Positions 36,791 through 47,752 of a stretch of 64,000 bases of DNA are shown here, one piece after another. Within the stretch, counting starts at the first letter, position 1. Every line of letters begins with the position of its first letter. Origin of the DNA: Phorcus lineatus. Taxonomy: Eukaryota; Mollusca; Gastropoda; Trochida; Trochidae. A model generated the notes under the pieces. That model was not told where the DNA came from, ran no database searches, and worked only from the letters and a program-made list of their open reading frames with translations. Made by a program: the position numbers and the translations under genes. The stretch spans positions 32,542,908 to 32,606,907 of the forward strand of contig OV121083.1 in the NCBI GenBank assembly GCA_921293015.1, in the 5' to 3' direction.

Positions 36791-38183
36791 GTGCTGAAAT
36801 AATTTCCAAAAAAACCCCATAAAATCAAAACATAAGGTATCTAACTGTCATTGGTATCCATGTCAACAGCTCACTGTAACCTAATGTGAAGATTATCAAA
36901 ATTATCTAACCATCTCATCCCTCAATGGAAATCGAATGAAAAGTGCTTTTGAGCTGCACGTGCAGCATTTGCAGTTGTTTTGGCACGTTGCGTTTAATCC
37001 CAAGACAAATGATGTTAAAGCACACACCAATTCAAATTGTGAAAATCGTAAAATTATTACAGCATCTAATGGAGAGAAAATCATCTCAAAATATAATGGT
37101 GTCACTTACTTAATTTCTGGGAGTTATTTCCATACTGTTTTGCAAGAGCTTGACCTAGCATTGTGAGTTATGCTTGACAGTCAGTCATGTTGACGATTGT
37201 ATAACCTAACATATATCACGTTTACATTGGTCCACTATCAAAAGGGAATTTGTTTAAATACAAATACATATCTCAAATGATTTAAATTTTAACACATTCT
37301 GCAAGGAACCGTTAAACTTCAACACTCAGACAATGGACAGACAATTAGATTTACGGACATGTACAACTGGTAAAACACAACATGTTTTCTAATCTTTTCC
37401 TTTAAAGATGAAATGCCGGTCTACTTATATGTTCAGAATTAAAGGTTGGTGTTGATGCTTCTGGAAACTTGTGAAATAAAAAGGAAAGAGTGCACATCGT
37501 CCAGTTTGTGATGAATCCAAGTGGATTCGTGCACGAGGCTTGCAGAGAGGTGAACCCTAACCAGTGGAGCAGACCTCCCCGCTATTCAGTGTCCCTCCAA
37601 ATTATGTGTCGCATCTATTTTCCTTCCTGAAGGCTGATTAGAGCTTTAGTTTCACCTGGTTACGAAGTGACGGAAACAATATCTCTTCTGGATGAAACTC
37701 ATTTTATTTGCGACAAACGATAATTTGAACTGATGCAACACGTTGAGGCATTAATGTATTTCGCAAGGCAATTGATAATATTTATTATCTTTAATGTTAA
37801 CCGAATTTGAATAACGATACCTCTTTTCTCTGAAGTTGAAACAGGTCTTGTCAGATGTTCGGTATTTTACTGACAATCAGATTATTAGGAATGAAACGAT
37901 CAATGACGTTTCACCAGTCCGCTTTTTTCTCGAGAGATTTGACAATAACAATCTGAGTCAAATCAAATCTTGTACAGCTGAAATCTGCAGACCGGCTGCT
38001 ACCGTATCGTAGATGGAAAGGTGGTGTTGTTTATTGATTACCAATCCTTTAGGCTGAATCCCTATTGAGTTTTGTATGTTTCGTTTTTTTTCAGTCGAAC
38101 TTTTGGACCAGATTTAACAAAAACGGCTTTAACTAATGAAATCATTGATAAATAGTATCAATAAGAGCTTTTGTATGGGGTGC
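36791..38183. other. Intergenic, no gene recognised
   Basis: The overlapping frames at 36902-37166 have no recognisable family. Not a continuation of the mariner transposase in any frame that I can read. Confidence 0.45.
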
Positions 38184-38802
38184 CAAATGGGACTTCTATT
38201 AAGTAAGCTTACTAAATGAATTAAATCACATATTTATTTCATCTAATTATTTAAGTAAGCTTACTAATTCATTTAGTACGCTTACTAAATAGAAACGATT
38301 TTATTTAGTAAGCTTACTAAACCACATCCGGTTTTGCGATTTAGTAAGCTTACTGAATCATTTCCGGTTTTCTTATAATCTCAAATAATGGTTGCTCACT
38401 AGAAGATATACAGCACATTTCGCATGTTACGCCGATAAAGGCGCAAGATTTTTATAATGCTACGAAAATATTTCGAAAATAAAAAACAATCCATGTAAGA
38501 CATTATGTGTAAAGAACGAACGCCCGAGATTGAGGACAAAAAACAAAGTGTATTTGTCCTATTTCCGATGAGATTTTGATGAAATATTATATTTCCAAAT
38601 GTTCATTGTTCTTTCTTGTTATGTATGTCGTTCCATTTTACCACGTGGTGGGGAGAAATCATTATTTTGAACCAAAAGGAACCTTTTAAAAAGCATTTAG
38701 TAAGCTTACTTATTAGCTGCCTGAATTACTAATTTGAATTAGTAAGCTTACTAATTCGATTTAGTAAGTTTACTAAATAGCGATTAATGTCTCACTTTTG
38801 GG
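38184..38802. mobile_element. Palindrome-rich element with repeated TTAGTAAGCTTACTAA
   Basis: Eight exact or near copies of the 16-bp palindrome TTAGTAAGCTTACTAA occur: five in 38195-38360 and three in 38695-38780. About 335 bp without the motif lie between the clusters. The outer ends are also inversely related: left CCAAATGGGACTTCTATT, right complement CCAAAAGTGAGACATTAAT, each followed by the palindrome. This suggests a ~620-bp foldback-type DNA element whose inverted ends are built from the palindrome. No transposase and no confirmed target duplication. Confidence 0.6.
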
Positions 38803-39339
38803 TCAAGTCTGCAGAACCCCAAAAGGCGCTGATAGACTCAAAGTTGATATGATATATGATATTTTATCAAAATATACTAACAGACTTTTCAAATATGCAA
38901 AACATGCAAAAAGTAAAACAGGGCAAAAAATACGTGTTATGAGTGCGAAATTCCGTTTTTGCACTTATTTAGAATTTGTACCCAATATACACATGAAGAA
39001 GACTTATCCTCTGAAGATACTTGTATTTAAGAGGTGACAATCTCCAATGATGTAACTTTAGCATTATTGACTAAATTTATTTCTTTTGGTTCAAATCATA
39101 ATACATTCTTCTCAGTGAACGTTTACATTCGAGTCAACGGTCAAATCCAATGTCACATGTTTCAAAACGTAACTAGCAAAGTCGTTGGTTTGTATTAGTA
39201 GATTGTCTTTAAAAGGACAGTCCTGTCCGGGTGGTTAATGTGGTAACGAAATTCAAGGGGATATTCCTGTTTATTTAAAAGTATCTATAGTTAGTTACAT
39301 GATTATAACACGACACAGTTGAAGCATGTCACGGGTCTT
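38803..39339. other. Intergenic, no gene recognised
   Basis: The 79-codon plus frame at 38798-39037 has no recognisable motif. Nothing else was seen. Confidence 0.45.
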
Positions 39340-39460
39340 AGTGAAACGGCCATGGGGAAAACGGCCAATAGAAAACTGGAGAAAACGGTCATAGTTAAAG
39401 AGAAAACGGCCATTAAATCTGGAGATAACGGCCAAATGATTTTTAGAAAACGGCTAATAT
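39340..39460. repeat. Short tandem repeat, AAAACGGCCA core
   Basis: Six imperfect copies of GAAAACGGCCAT-type units at spacings of 14-25 bp (GTGAAACGGCCAT, GAAAACGGCCAAT, GAAAACGGTCAT, GAAAACGGCCAT, GATAACGGCCAA, GAAAACGGCTAAT). Confidence 0.75.
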
Positions 39461-40205
39461 TATTTAAGCTGTATAGCAAAGGTCATACCTATTTCTGAAT
39501 AATTTTCCAGCTTGAAATAAAAAAATTAATGAATGGAAACATTGAAGTAGCTAACATTCTATCTGATAACATATCTATCATTCTTTTAGATTATGAAGAG
39601 GTCGTTCTTACGCTACATATGGTTTTAAAAAAATTATTTCATAAAATTACATTTTGATTGGTGTAGAAGCTATAACATTGACTTGAATGTCGCTCTACTA
39701 CATACATGTATGTATATCTATGTTATTTATTCCCTTACAAGTTCCCTACCGTTGTTGGAATAATGGTTAATACAATATTTTTTTAAGTATTGAAACAAAC
39801 TTTGTTTAGCAGCTTTAACTCAAATACATCAACATTCACGAGTTAATGTTAGATTACATACATTTGCACATTGTTTCTCTAGCCAATTATTTACATAGGA
39901 GAAGGTTACTCCAGGGTTCACATAGTCTCTGTTTTTCAAATATCGTAATTAACAATATTGATAAATGTAGGTGGTAACTACGATACTTTAGATTAATCGG
40001 CTGATTTTTAATACGAAAGGTTCAACTTTCAGATGAATGAAATATATTCACGTTATGATTTAACCGGCTGGAACCGTCATGGGATACTAAGTAGTCAGCA
40101 ACTTCATTGTCATATTCGCTAAAGAAATTCTTTGAAGATATGACGACACTTGCAATATGCTATCTAGATTTCTCATTTCAAAATAAGCGATTTTATTTTC
40201 ATAAA
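39461..40205. other. Intergenic, no gene recognised
   Basis: AT-rich DNA without recognisable features. Confidence 0.5.
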
Positions 40206-40463
40206 ATGAATGTGTTGCCCCAGAGATGTGCTTTATACCAGGTTAATGTCTTTATGTGTTGCCCAATAGATGTGCTATATACCAGGGTATTGTCTTACAG
40301 GTAAAAGGATACGACTTATGTCTAGCCAACATGAATAAAGTATCACAGATGTGCTTCATACAGGGTTATGGTGTTTAAGTGATGCAATAAATATTGGATT
40401 CATACCAGGAAATTGTCTTTATGTGACTCATCAAAGATGTGTCTCATACCAGATTATGGCGTT
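40206..40463. repeat. ~45-bp minisatellite, left part
   Basis: About six diverged units of the type GTGATGCAAC-TAGATGTG followed by CTTCATACCAGGTTATGGTG and TTTA. The array is cut at its TTTA unit junction by the TIR element at 40464 and continues at 41077. Confidence 0.85.
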
Positions 40464-41076
40464 TACAGCTGCATGCCAAAACTTTGTTCACATACCTGCA
40501 TATCCCAGTGCTAATATCATGTAATTTGGTATGTCTTTGAGGCAACGTAGCATTGCGAAAACGAAACGAATAATTCAGAGTTTTCAATACAGAAGTGAAA
40601 ATCAATCGCACCTTAACGCAATCGTATTCCATCGTATACAGTTAACCGTAATAATTTTTGACAGGTCACTTAAGTGACCAGGGGTCAAAATTTCCAAAAC
40701 AGTCATATTAATTTTTCTCCATAAAATCCTTTCCAAGTGATCAACAGCTTAAATTACAAGTCATGTTTGTTAAATTTCATTATTTCAATATGAATTTGCT
40801 GTGATTTTTTCATAGAGAGTCGGAATATGTAGAGAATATTTTAATCGAAATTTAAGGAAGTTATAACTTCTATCTAACTAATCATATCAAAATTAGTTGT
40901 TTTTTTGAGTGAGAGGCTAGACAATCTCAAGAATGGGTATTTTACACATTGCGAATGAGACATACTTTGTCAGTTCTGCTGAAGTTATTTTATTGACGTT
41001 CAAACCAAACACAAATTACATGATATTTGTACTAAGATACAGTGGTATGTGAACAAACTTTTGGTATGCAGCTGTA
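40464..41076. mobile_element. TA-flanked TIR element, copy B, inserted in a minisatellite
   Basis: A 613-bp copy of the element at 32293-32884, same orientation, alignable end to end. Termini are TA-CAGCTGCATGCC and GGTATGCAGCTG-TA, with inverted repeats of about 66 bp. It interrupts the minisatellite: the left side ends GGCGTT-TA and the right side resumes TA-AATTGCAACATTC, which aligns with TGTGATGCAACATAG of other units. The array therefore defines the empty site as a single TA, giving independent support for a TA duplication. The minus-strand 62-codon frame inside is not a gene. Confidence 0.88.
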
Positions 41077-41400
41077 TAAATTGCAACATTCATCTGCTTC
41101 ACATGCCAGGTTATTGTCTTTATGTGATGCAACATAGATGTTCTTCATACCATTCTATAGTGTTTCAGTGATGCAACATAGATGTGATTCATGCCAGAAT
41201 ATGGTGTCTATGTGATGCACCATAGATCTGCATGCTTCATACCAGGTTATTGTGCTTTTATGATAAAACATAAATCTGATGTGCTTCATACCAGGCTGTG
41301 GTGTTTGTGTGATGCAACATAGATATGATGTGCTTCATACCAAGTCGAGGCATTTGCGTGATGCAATATAGATCTGATGTGCTTCAAATCAGGTCATGTT
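41077..41400. repeat. ~45-bp minisatellite, right part
   Basis: About seven further units (44-50 bp) of the array at 40206-40463, such as GTGATGCAACATAGATGTGA and CTTCATACCAGG. Later units gain an extra ATCTGATGTG segment. Confidence 0.88.
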
Positions 41401-41621
41401 GTTGACTCTGCAGCCTGTCTTGCTGGATCTGTCTATCGTACAAACATTAACTTTTTTTGAATGTTCATTTCCTTAGTCAATTACACAAGTTGTCAAGATG
41501 ACAAAAATTGTTATTCAAAGTGTAAAAGGATAAAGAATGAAAATCGATATTATTTGCTTTTTTGCGCGTGCTTGGTGTAATTGATATAAATGGAAAAAGC
41601 GTAATGTAACTAAGAGAAAGT
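41401..41621. other. Spacer, nothing recognised
   Basis: Short non-repetitive DNA between the minisatellite and a mixed microsatellite. Confidence 0.5.
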
Positions 41622-41655
<34 letters not shown>

Positions 41656-41710
41656 CAGAGAGAGACACACACACAGAGAGACAGAGAGGCAGAGGGGCAG
41701 AGACAGAGAT
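41622..41710. repeat. Mixed GA/CAGA/CA microsatellite
   Basis: GA repeats grading into GACAGA units, a short CA run, then GACAGAGAGGCAG-type units. The minus-strand Ser/Leu-rich frames here are translations of the repeat. Confidence 0.95.
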
Positions 41711-41769
41711 AACATGTAGATGTGCCTCATGCGAGTTTGACCTTGAATATATAGAAACAACTTTCCCCT

Positions 41770-42023
41770 TTGAATTTTGAATAACGGATTCGTTTTGGGA
41801 GCGTCATTTTAAAACAACTTTGAGAATTCATGGGAGGGAGAGACACGTTTGTTTTACGCGTAAAAACTCTTTAGTTTGGTCTTGCTTCTATATGTTGACC
41901 TCTTCAGCTGCAGCTTTGGTGCCAAACCATGGAGCAGGTAAGCTCCGGCTGGCAAATATCTCAGGGTTACTGAAGTGCGCAAACCACCACATCTGGATAA
42001 GATGTTGAGTCTTATGGTGGACC
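41770..42023 (+). mobile_element. SINE-like short retroposon, partial copy with flanking duplicate
   Basis: 41866-42023 matches the 3' part of the element at 15633-15953: TTTGGTCTTGCTTCTAT, GTTGACCT, GTAAGCTCCGGCTGGCA, TCTCAGGGTTACTGAAG, GCAAACCACCACAT and TTGAGTC. The 5' half is missing or unrecognisable. 41770-41801 (TTTTGAATAACGGATTCGTT) duplicates 14980-15010. No target duplication was found. Confidence 0.65.
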
Positions 42024-45000
42024 AACTATCCAGAGCTCCATTACAATTCCAGCCTTCATTACATAAATGACATGAATGAGAATAAACCTGCAGTACATAA
42101 ATGAAAATATTTTTTTTCAAGATGACATTTCTGTAAGATTTGCAAATATTACAAAACTGCTTTTCACTTCATTTAAACACATGTGGATTTTGTTTTCTGT
42201 GACACACATTTTAAGAAATATCTTAATTTTGTTATCGATTACAATTAAGATATGGTAATTAATGTCATCTTTTCTCAGATGAAAGAAGTCGACTCCCTCC
42301 CCAACTCATAAATAAAGCTCTTCTAGAACTTCTAGACTGTGTTCTGAGTACGGCGTACAAGGCCTACACTGACTCTTCTGTCCTCTACACCATGTGTTTC
42401 ACCTGAGGTCATTCTTTTGTATTTACTTCCGTGTCAGAGAGCAATTGCTGCTTGGTCGCTCTCCATTTATCTGATAGGACAAGAAATGTCTCCAGTGGGC
42501 ACTTTCCAGATGAAACAAGGTATGACATTTTCCGAAAGATCTCTTCTAACATTTTAACGCATTTTCAAGTTTAATTTGTTGAGGTCTGAATATTTCAGTA
42601 ACAAAAGCTTTCGAAGCCATTTAGACAAGGTTATCCTTATTCAAAGATATGTTCTAAAGCTAATTGTTAAGATGACCTTGGCCGTATTCATGCATTTTTT
42701 GAAAAGTCGTTGCAACTGTTGATCGACGGGCAAGATTTATGAATCGCAAAAGCGTGTAGAGATTTGAAATTTGTATTTGTGTGCCAATTTTCAATGAATG
42801 GCATGTTTGTATTTGGCAGACACTGAACGCGCATATACACATTTTGAGAAAAAAGTGAAGTGGATTGAACGTACGTGATAGTTTGCTTAATATCAGAGCA
42901 GTATTAGCCCCGGTAAAAGGTAGAGAGATTGACATATGTGATTCAAATTGTTTAAGTTCAGCACATCATGCATTTTTTAAAAATAATATTATAGCGAGTC
43001 TTAACATTGAGTACGACATGACATCAACACAATTTGAAATTTTAAATCGGTACAAGTTGAATGATTTAGCGCTAAATAGACATTGAGAAATCAGATAACT
43101 GATGAAAGCTACAATCATTATTTGAGGATTTAATTCGTTTAATTTGAATATCTGGATTTTAGATTTTTAGATTTGGCCAATCCGTCACTTCAGTCTTGAG
43201 GTTTTAGGTAAAGTAAAGACAATTACGAGAAGCTTTACTAATAAACAATTAGTATGAAACCTTATAATGTATAGGCGGATGTAACTGCACACGTCAATGT
43301 GAAGGATTTGAGATATTTACCACGAATGGAGCAGAACGTCTCAGCAATGCCACTGTCAGTCCTAAAAACTATTGATATAGGAGAAGGATTATATATAATT
43401 TGTGTTAACTTTTAGATTGTGATTATTTTCATTTTCCTGTGTTTGCATCGCAGGTCATTGCTTATAGATATTTGAAGGAAAGGTCTCCTTGTCTGAAATA
43501 TATCGAGGTTCAAGCTTTACTTATCACAGACACTCCCTGTACAGTAGCCAGTATACAGTACTAGGTAACTTCAGAATCCGAAACATAATATCGGGTACAC
43601 ATGGTAGTAAGGGAAAAGTAACAGAATAATATTTTATGCTCACCTTTGTCCATTCCCTTCACAGAGATTTTACTAAACTCATATCGTCAGCAATATGTCA
43701 GGTTTCTTTCAAAGCCTCTTGAGGTGAAAACTGAAACAGGGATACCTTCCTTTTTCATTCAATCAAATATCGTCTTCATCGCTGAATGAGTCCGCAAGAT
43801 CGCACTTGCGCAAGATCGCACTGCAAATGAACATCATTTACAGCAACAGACCACTTGTTGATTTAACAACCATCATCATCGTGCTACTGATATAATGATG
43901 TGTACATCACCGATTACACCTCAAGGGAACAGCTCGGTAATCTATATTTTCTCTACAGATCTGTCTTCATTACACATTTGAAGGTCTCAATAGCTTATTG
44001 ATCCTTATGAAGCTACCTGTTTTATGGTTTTATCACCAGTTTACATTACATAACATATACAATTTGCAAGAATATCATCCAATCTATGTAAAGGCTTTTT
44101 TTCTAGCGTTTGTATCCCTAATGCATCAGACCACCACTCCTGTGTGTCTTACATATCAAGTCATGAATCTCTGGTTTGACTCTTCATCAATCGTCAACTT
44201 AAAGGGACACAGAGTAAGATGTTGGAGTCAAATAAGTCAAACTTTATATATGGTGTAAATCTATGGAGGAGTAGTTGTTGCTCATCTGTTCGGTATGGGG
44301 GCAACAAACAGGTTTAATTTATCGAAAAGCGGACAATAGTGCGCGCCACTGACCAAAACGTAATTCTGGAAACTTATTTACAGCAGATACAGTGAAACAT
44401 TTATGTTGATCAATAATACGAAAATAAGATGCAAAATTTTGACTTAACAATATCTATTTGTGGGTTTTGTCATTTATAAGGAGAAAATATCCTAATTTTG
44501 CATTTAGTGATAGAGATGCAAGTTTAGGGACAGATGGTATCTCGGCTCTTACTTCAGCCATGTACAAAATTATGAAACATACTCTGTCTCACTTTAACAA
44601 CTTTCAGGATAAGCCAAAACAAAACAAATAGTTCAAGTCCCAGGTGTTTCATTCTAAGGTTTGTCCCTTGCAGCGAGCTTACAAAGCCTGAAACCCTTAT
44701 GCATTACACGTCCATAAAGAAATTAACGAACGATAAACCAGGCGGCTCATTTCAAGATGACTGCATTTATAAGTGTCCTCAGATGGCAAAATACTGATAA
44801 GCGACAAGTACAAAGAACACCTTGTAACAGCACCGTCCCTCAGAAACAAACGTTATGGTACAGTGTGTATGATTCTTAGTTTCATACCACAAATGTAAAT
44901 AACCATCAAAGGCACCTCTGGTAAATTAGTTTTATTGATATTGTATGTATTTTCATCTCACACATATCATACATCATCAGTTTTGTATATTTTCATGACG

Positions 45001-46215
45001 ATAACAAATTACCGAAATGCTATTTATATTACGACACAAAATAGTCAAACAACACTATATCATACTCCAAACAGAAGTGGTCTTCATAAATATATCATGG
45101 CACACAGGTGTAAAGCTTCTAGAGGAGGGTAATGTTATCCTTCCTACTCGCTTTCCTCTTAATCACTCCTCTGTTTTCAAAGTAAGCAAACCCACCACCT
45201 CACCTGTTGGAAGCTGCCCTGCTAATAAACAGAAGCATGTTGTTTGACAGACGCCCGAAAAAACCTTCTAGACTTCTAATGAGCGTCTCTAGTATTCTGA
45301 TGTTAGAATTACTCGAAGAACCCCACGCAAACCAAGGATGCGGCCTTGTCGTGAAGTTTGCCATTCATAGTGGCTACTTTACTTACTCTATAATTTGATC
45401 ATTACACTAATAAAGCTTACATTTTCACAGACTCGGGCTATTGTTTTGAAGGTTAGGTCGGTACACACGAGGTGTTATTGTTACTATATTGAATTCTGAC
45501 AGGATCATGAAGGAGTCTATTTGGAAAAAGGGCAAAGGACCATACACAAAAGTACAAAAGAAAATATAAGATATAAAAATGAAATTTAGAGTGTTTTTAA
45601 ATACACATGTCTTTAAGTAGATGTAAAACTGTACAAGTTTGATTAAATCATCATGAGATGAACAAAGCATTTTTAAGATTATATATATGGAAGGTGTTGT
45701 GCAAAAGTATTCTGCAAATTATTGGAAAAGTGTCATGTAAAAGTGAAAGGATACTCACTTTCGACAGCAAGGTTGCAAATTGATCTAATAGGTAAATCAG
45801 GCTCAATTGATTGACCTACATGTAGGCGTTGGTTTAAGCAGCGACCCTTGGTAAGTCGGTTCAGTCATGGCCAAAGAAAAGCAAAACCTTAATTGATTTT
45901 ATTTTTACATTATTCCAGAGATCAATATATCTTACTATCCGATAAAAAATATGCGCTTGATTCATAATTCATAATTCAAGATGAAGTTAAAAATATTCGG
46001 CAAAAAACTGTTAAGAGTCTCATATTTCCCCAGAATACCATGAGCACTCTCTGTCAATGATGTCAACGTTTGTTGAACATATTGTTTTTAGAAAACGCCT
46101 GATGAGTTTTACCCATCTTTAAAACAGCCTCATGCCGAAAGTTTCTTCGCCTAACTGTGTATCTTTGTGTAAATATATGTAAGTTTACTTCTACATCTAC
46201 ATCCGGCGAATTACC
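42024..46215. other. Intergenic, no gene recognised
   Basis: Over 4 kb of AT-rich DNA. Frames of 60-91 codons at 42076-42258, 42660-42935 (minus), 42865-43086, 43998-44258, 44935-45398 and 45425-45670 (minus) show no recognisable domain. No strong repeats or hairpins were noticed. I cannot exclude short exons. Confidence 0.45.
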
Positions 46216-46775
46216 CTCAGAGCCCGATTCATGTTTGCATCAGCAACGGCAGGAACTTCTCTCGGATATCGTTTCAGTCATCAAATAGTATCAGAACCAT
46301 TGTGGGAGTGGGGAAGTGAAACGCGTGCTTACCGCGAGGTACTGTTGATGTAACATTACAGACTACCAGGCTACAGTGCAAAAGACAGGTCACGTGTCCT
46401 TTTCTCAGATGAGAGTCTATACCGCTTGTTCAGAGCTGATGGCTCTGGACTTGCACACAGAAGCCTTTAGCTTCTCACCGTGTACAGGAAGTTCCTGCGG
46501 ATGGCGGAGCTGGTGCCATAATGCTGTGGTGTGGGAAGGAGTCTGTGCTAAACTCGAAACAAGGCTTATGATTCTCGACAACCTCAATGCGCAGATGTAC
46601 AGGGATGACATTCTGCGACTGCTATTCCTTCCTTTCACTCACAAACCCGTGAATTCCGCCCAGTATATGACAACGCAATGCCTCATACAGCCAGACTCAA
46701 CACTGCCTGAACATCGCGAATAAATATTTGTGGGACCATCTTAATAGGCAGATTTGGAGCCCGTCCAGCTAAAAT
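46216..46775 (+). pseudogene. Tc1-family transposase pseudogene, both ends truncated
   Basis: A frame starting near 46216 gives LRARFMFASATAGTSLGYR, then SHQIVSEPLWEWG, RAYREVLLM and a stop, then DRSRVLFSDES, the motif holding the first catalytic Asp. A shifted frame gives CHNAVVWEGVCAKLETRLM and LNAQMYRDDILR. Another gives YDNAMPHTARLNTA, the second catalytic Asp (46669), then a stop. A further shift gives LWDHLNRQIWSPSS. The stretch between PHTAR and the WDHL motif is about 20 residues short, and the expected Glu codon before it is altered. The N-terminal DNA-binding domain is absent. The 115-codon open frame at 46376-46723 mixes these frames. Confidence 0.88.
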
Positions 46776-47076
46776 ATTGCTGATTTATAATTAACAAGAG
46801 ACTTTTTTGAAAAAACATTCTGTTTGTACAGTTCCATGGTTAAGTGCCATTTTTTGGTCCCCGTTGTGTGTTTGTGAATTTCATTTCTTTATGTTTTATA
46901 ATGATGAAAGTGATTAGTTAAACAGAATGCGAATACCCTAATAATATACCAAACTATTTTGTAAAACTCGTTTTCGTTTTTTAATTTTTTTGGTGATTTA
47001 TAGTTTGAAATAATGTTCAATCGAACTTGGATGTATAAGTGCATGCATATATACGTGTTATTATTACTATGAAGGG
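46776..47076. other. Spacer, nothing recognised
   Basis: AT-rich; may include the 3' untranslated end of the Tc1 element, but its terminal inverted repeat was not found. Confidence 0.45.
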
Positions 47077-47375
47077 GTAGCGTGATCAGTGCTGGGGTTT
47101 GACGTGTTTAACAATATTTCTGTTATTATAAGGTGTCGATGAAATAATCCCAAATAAAGTGGACAGATCCGGAAAAAAAGAAAGAGAGGTTGAGGGATCG
47201 TACAGAAAGAAAGGTAGTGAGAGAGACAAACAGGCAACAGGTTTTAGAACGATTCAAATTTGGTCTTGCTTCTATCCGTTGACCTGTACATGTCCAGCTA
47301 TAGTGCCCCACCAATAGCATGTAAGCTCCGGCTGACATAGCTCTCGGTGTCATCAAAGCATGTCTAGTAGCGTGA
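47077..47375 (+). mobile_element. SINE-like short retroposon, complete copy with 9-bp TSDs
   Basis: The body (47086-47366) matches the element at 15633-15953 over its length: GGGGTTTGACGTGTTTAACA, AATATTTCTGTTATTA, GGCAACAGGTTTTAGAACGA, TTTGGTCTTGCTTCTATCCG, and GTAAGCTCCGGCTGACATAG. It is flanked by GTAGCGTGA at 47077-47085 and 47367-47375. The minus-strand 85-codon frame is a shadow. Confidence 0.82.
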
Positions 47376-47663
47376 CTAGCCAAGAGGCCAAAACATATCG
47401 GGGTACTATTTTCCTCGAAAACTAGACAATCATATATTCAAACAAACAACTGTTCTCCCGTTGTTTGGCTAGGATGCTACAGTATGGCAAGTATCAGTTC
47501 GCTAGCGCAGGTTCCACGGCATTGTTAAAGCTGGAGTTTCGAGGACTTCCTTGTAAGTTTGTGTCATGAAAAAGATGCATTCCTTATCACTCCATGGATC
47601 TTATTTACAATATTGTTTTAAAAAAATTAAAATGTACATATAGATGCAAAAAAAGAGAATTTT

Positions 47664-47752
47664 TAGGTCCCGACCTTTAGGATTAGAACCCACAACTTCA
47701 GTCAATAATCGCCAGCACTGATCGGACAACATCTAATCCACTCGACAACAAG
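47664..47752 (-). mobile_element. tRNA-like SINE head or tRNA pseudogene
   Basis: On the minus strand TGTCGAGTGGATTAGATG resembles the A box and D arm of class II (Leu/Ser) tRNAs. GTTGTGGGTTCTAATCC, about 35 nt later, supplies a B box and T arm. The arms do not pair well and the acceptor stem is not recognisable, so it is not a working tRNA. A T-rich tract follows downstream on the same strand. A tRNA-derived SINE head is the likeliest reading. Confidence 0.45.

Noticed and set aside
47664-47752. Functional tRNA-Leu or tRNA-Ser gene
   Set aside because: A and B boxes are recognisable, but the acceptor stem does not pair and the T stem has mismatches.
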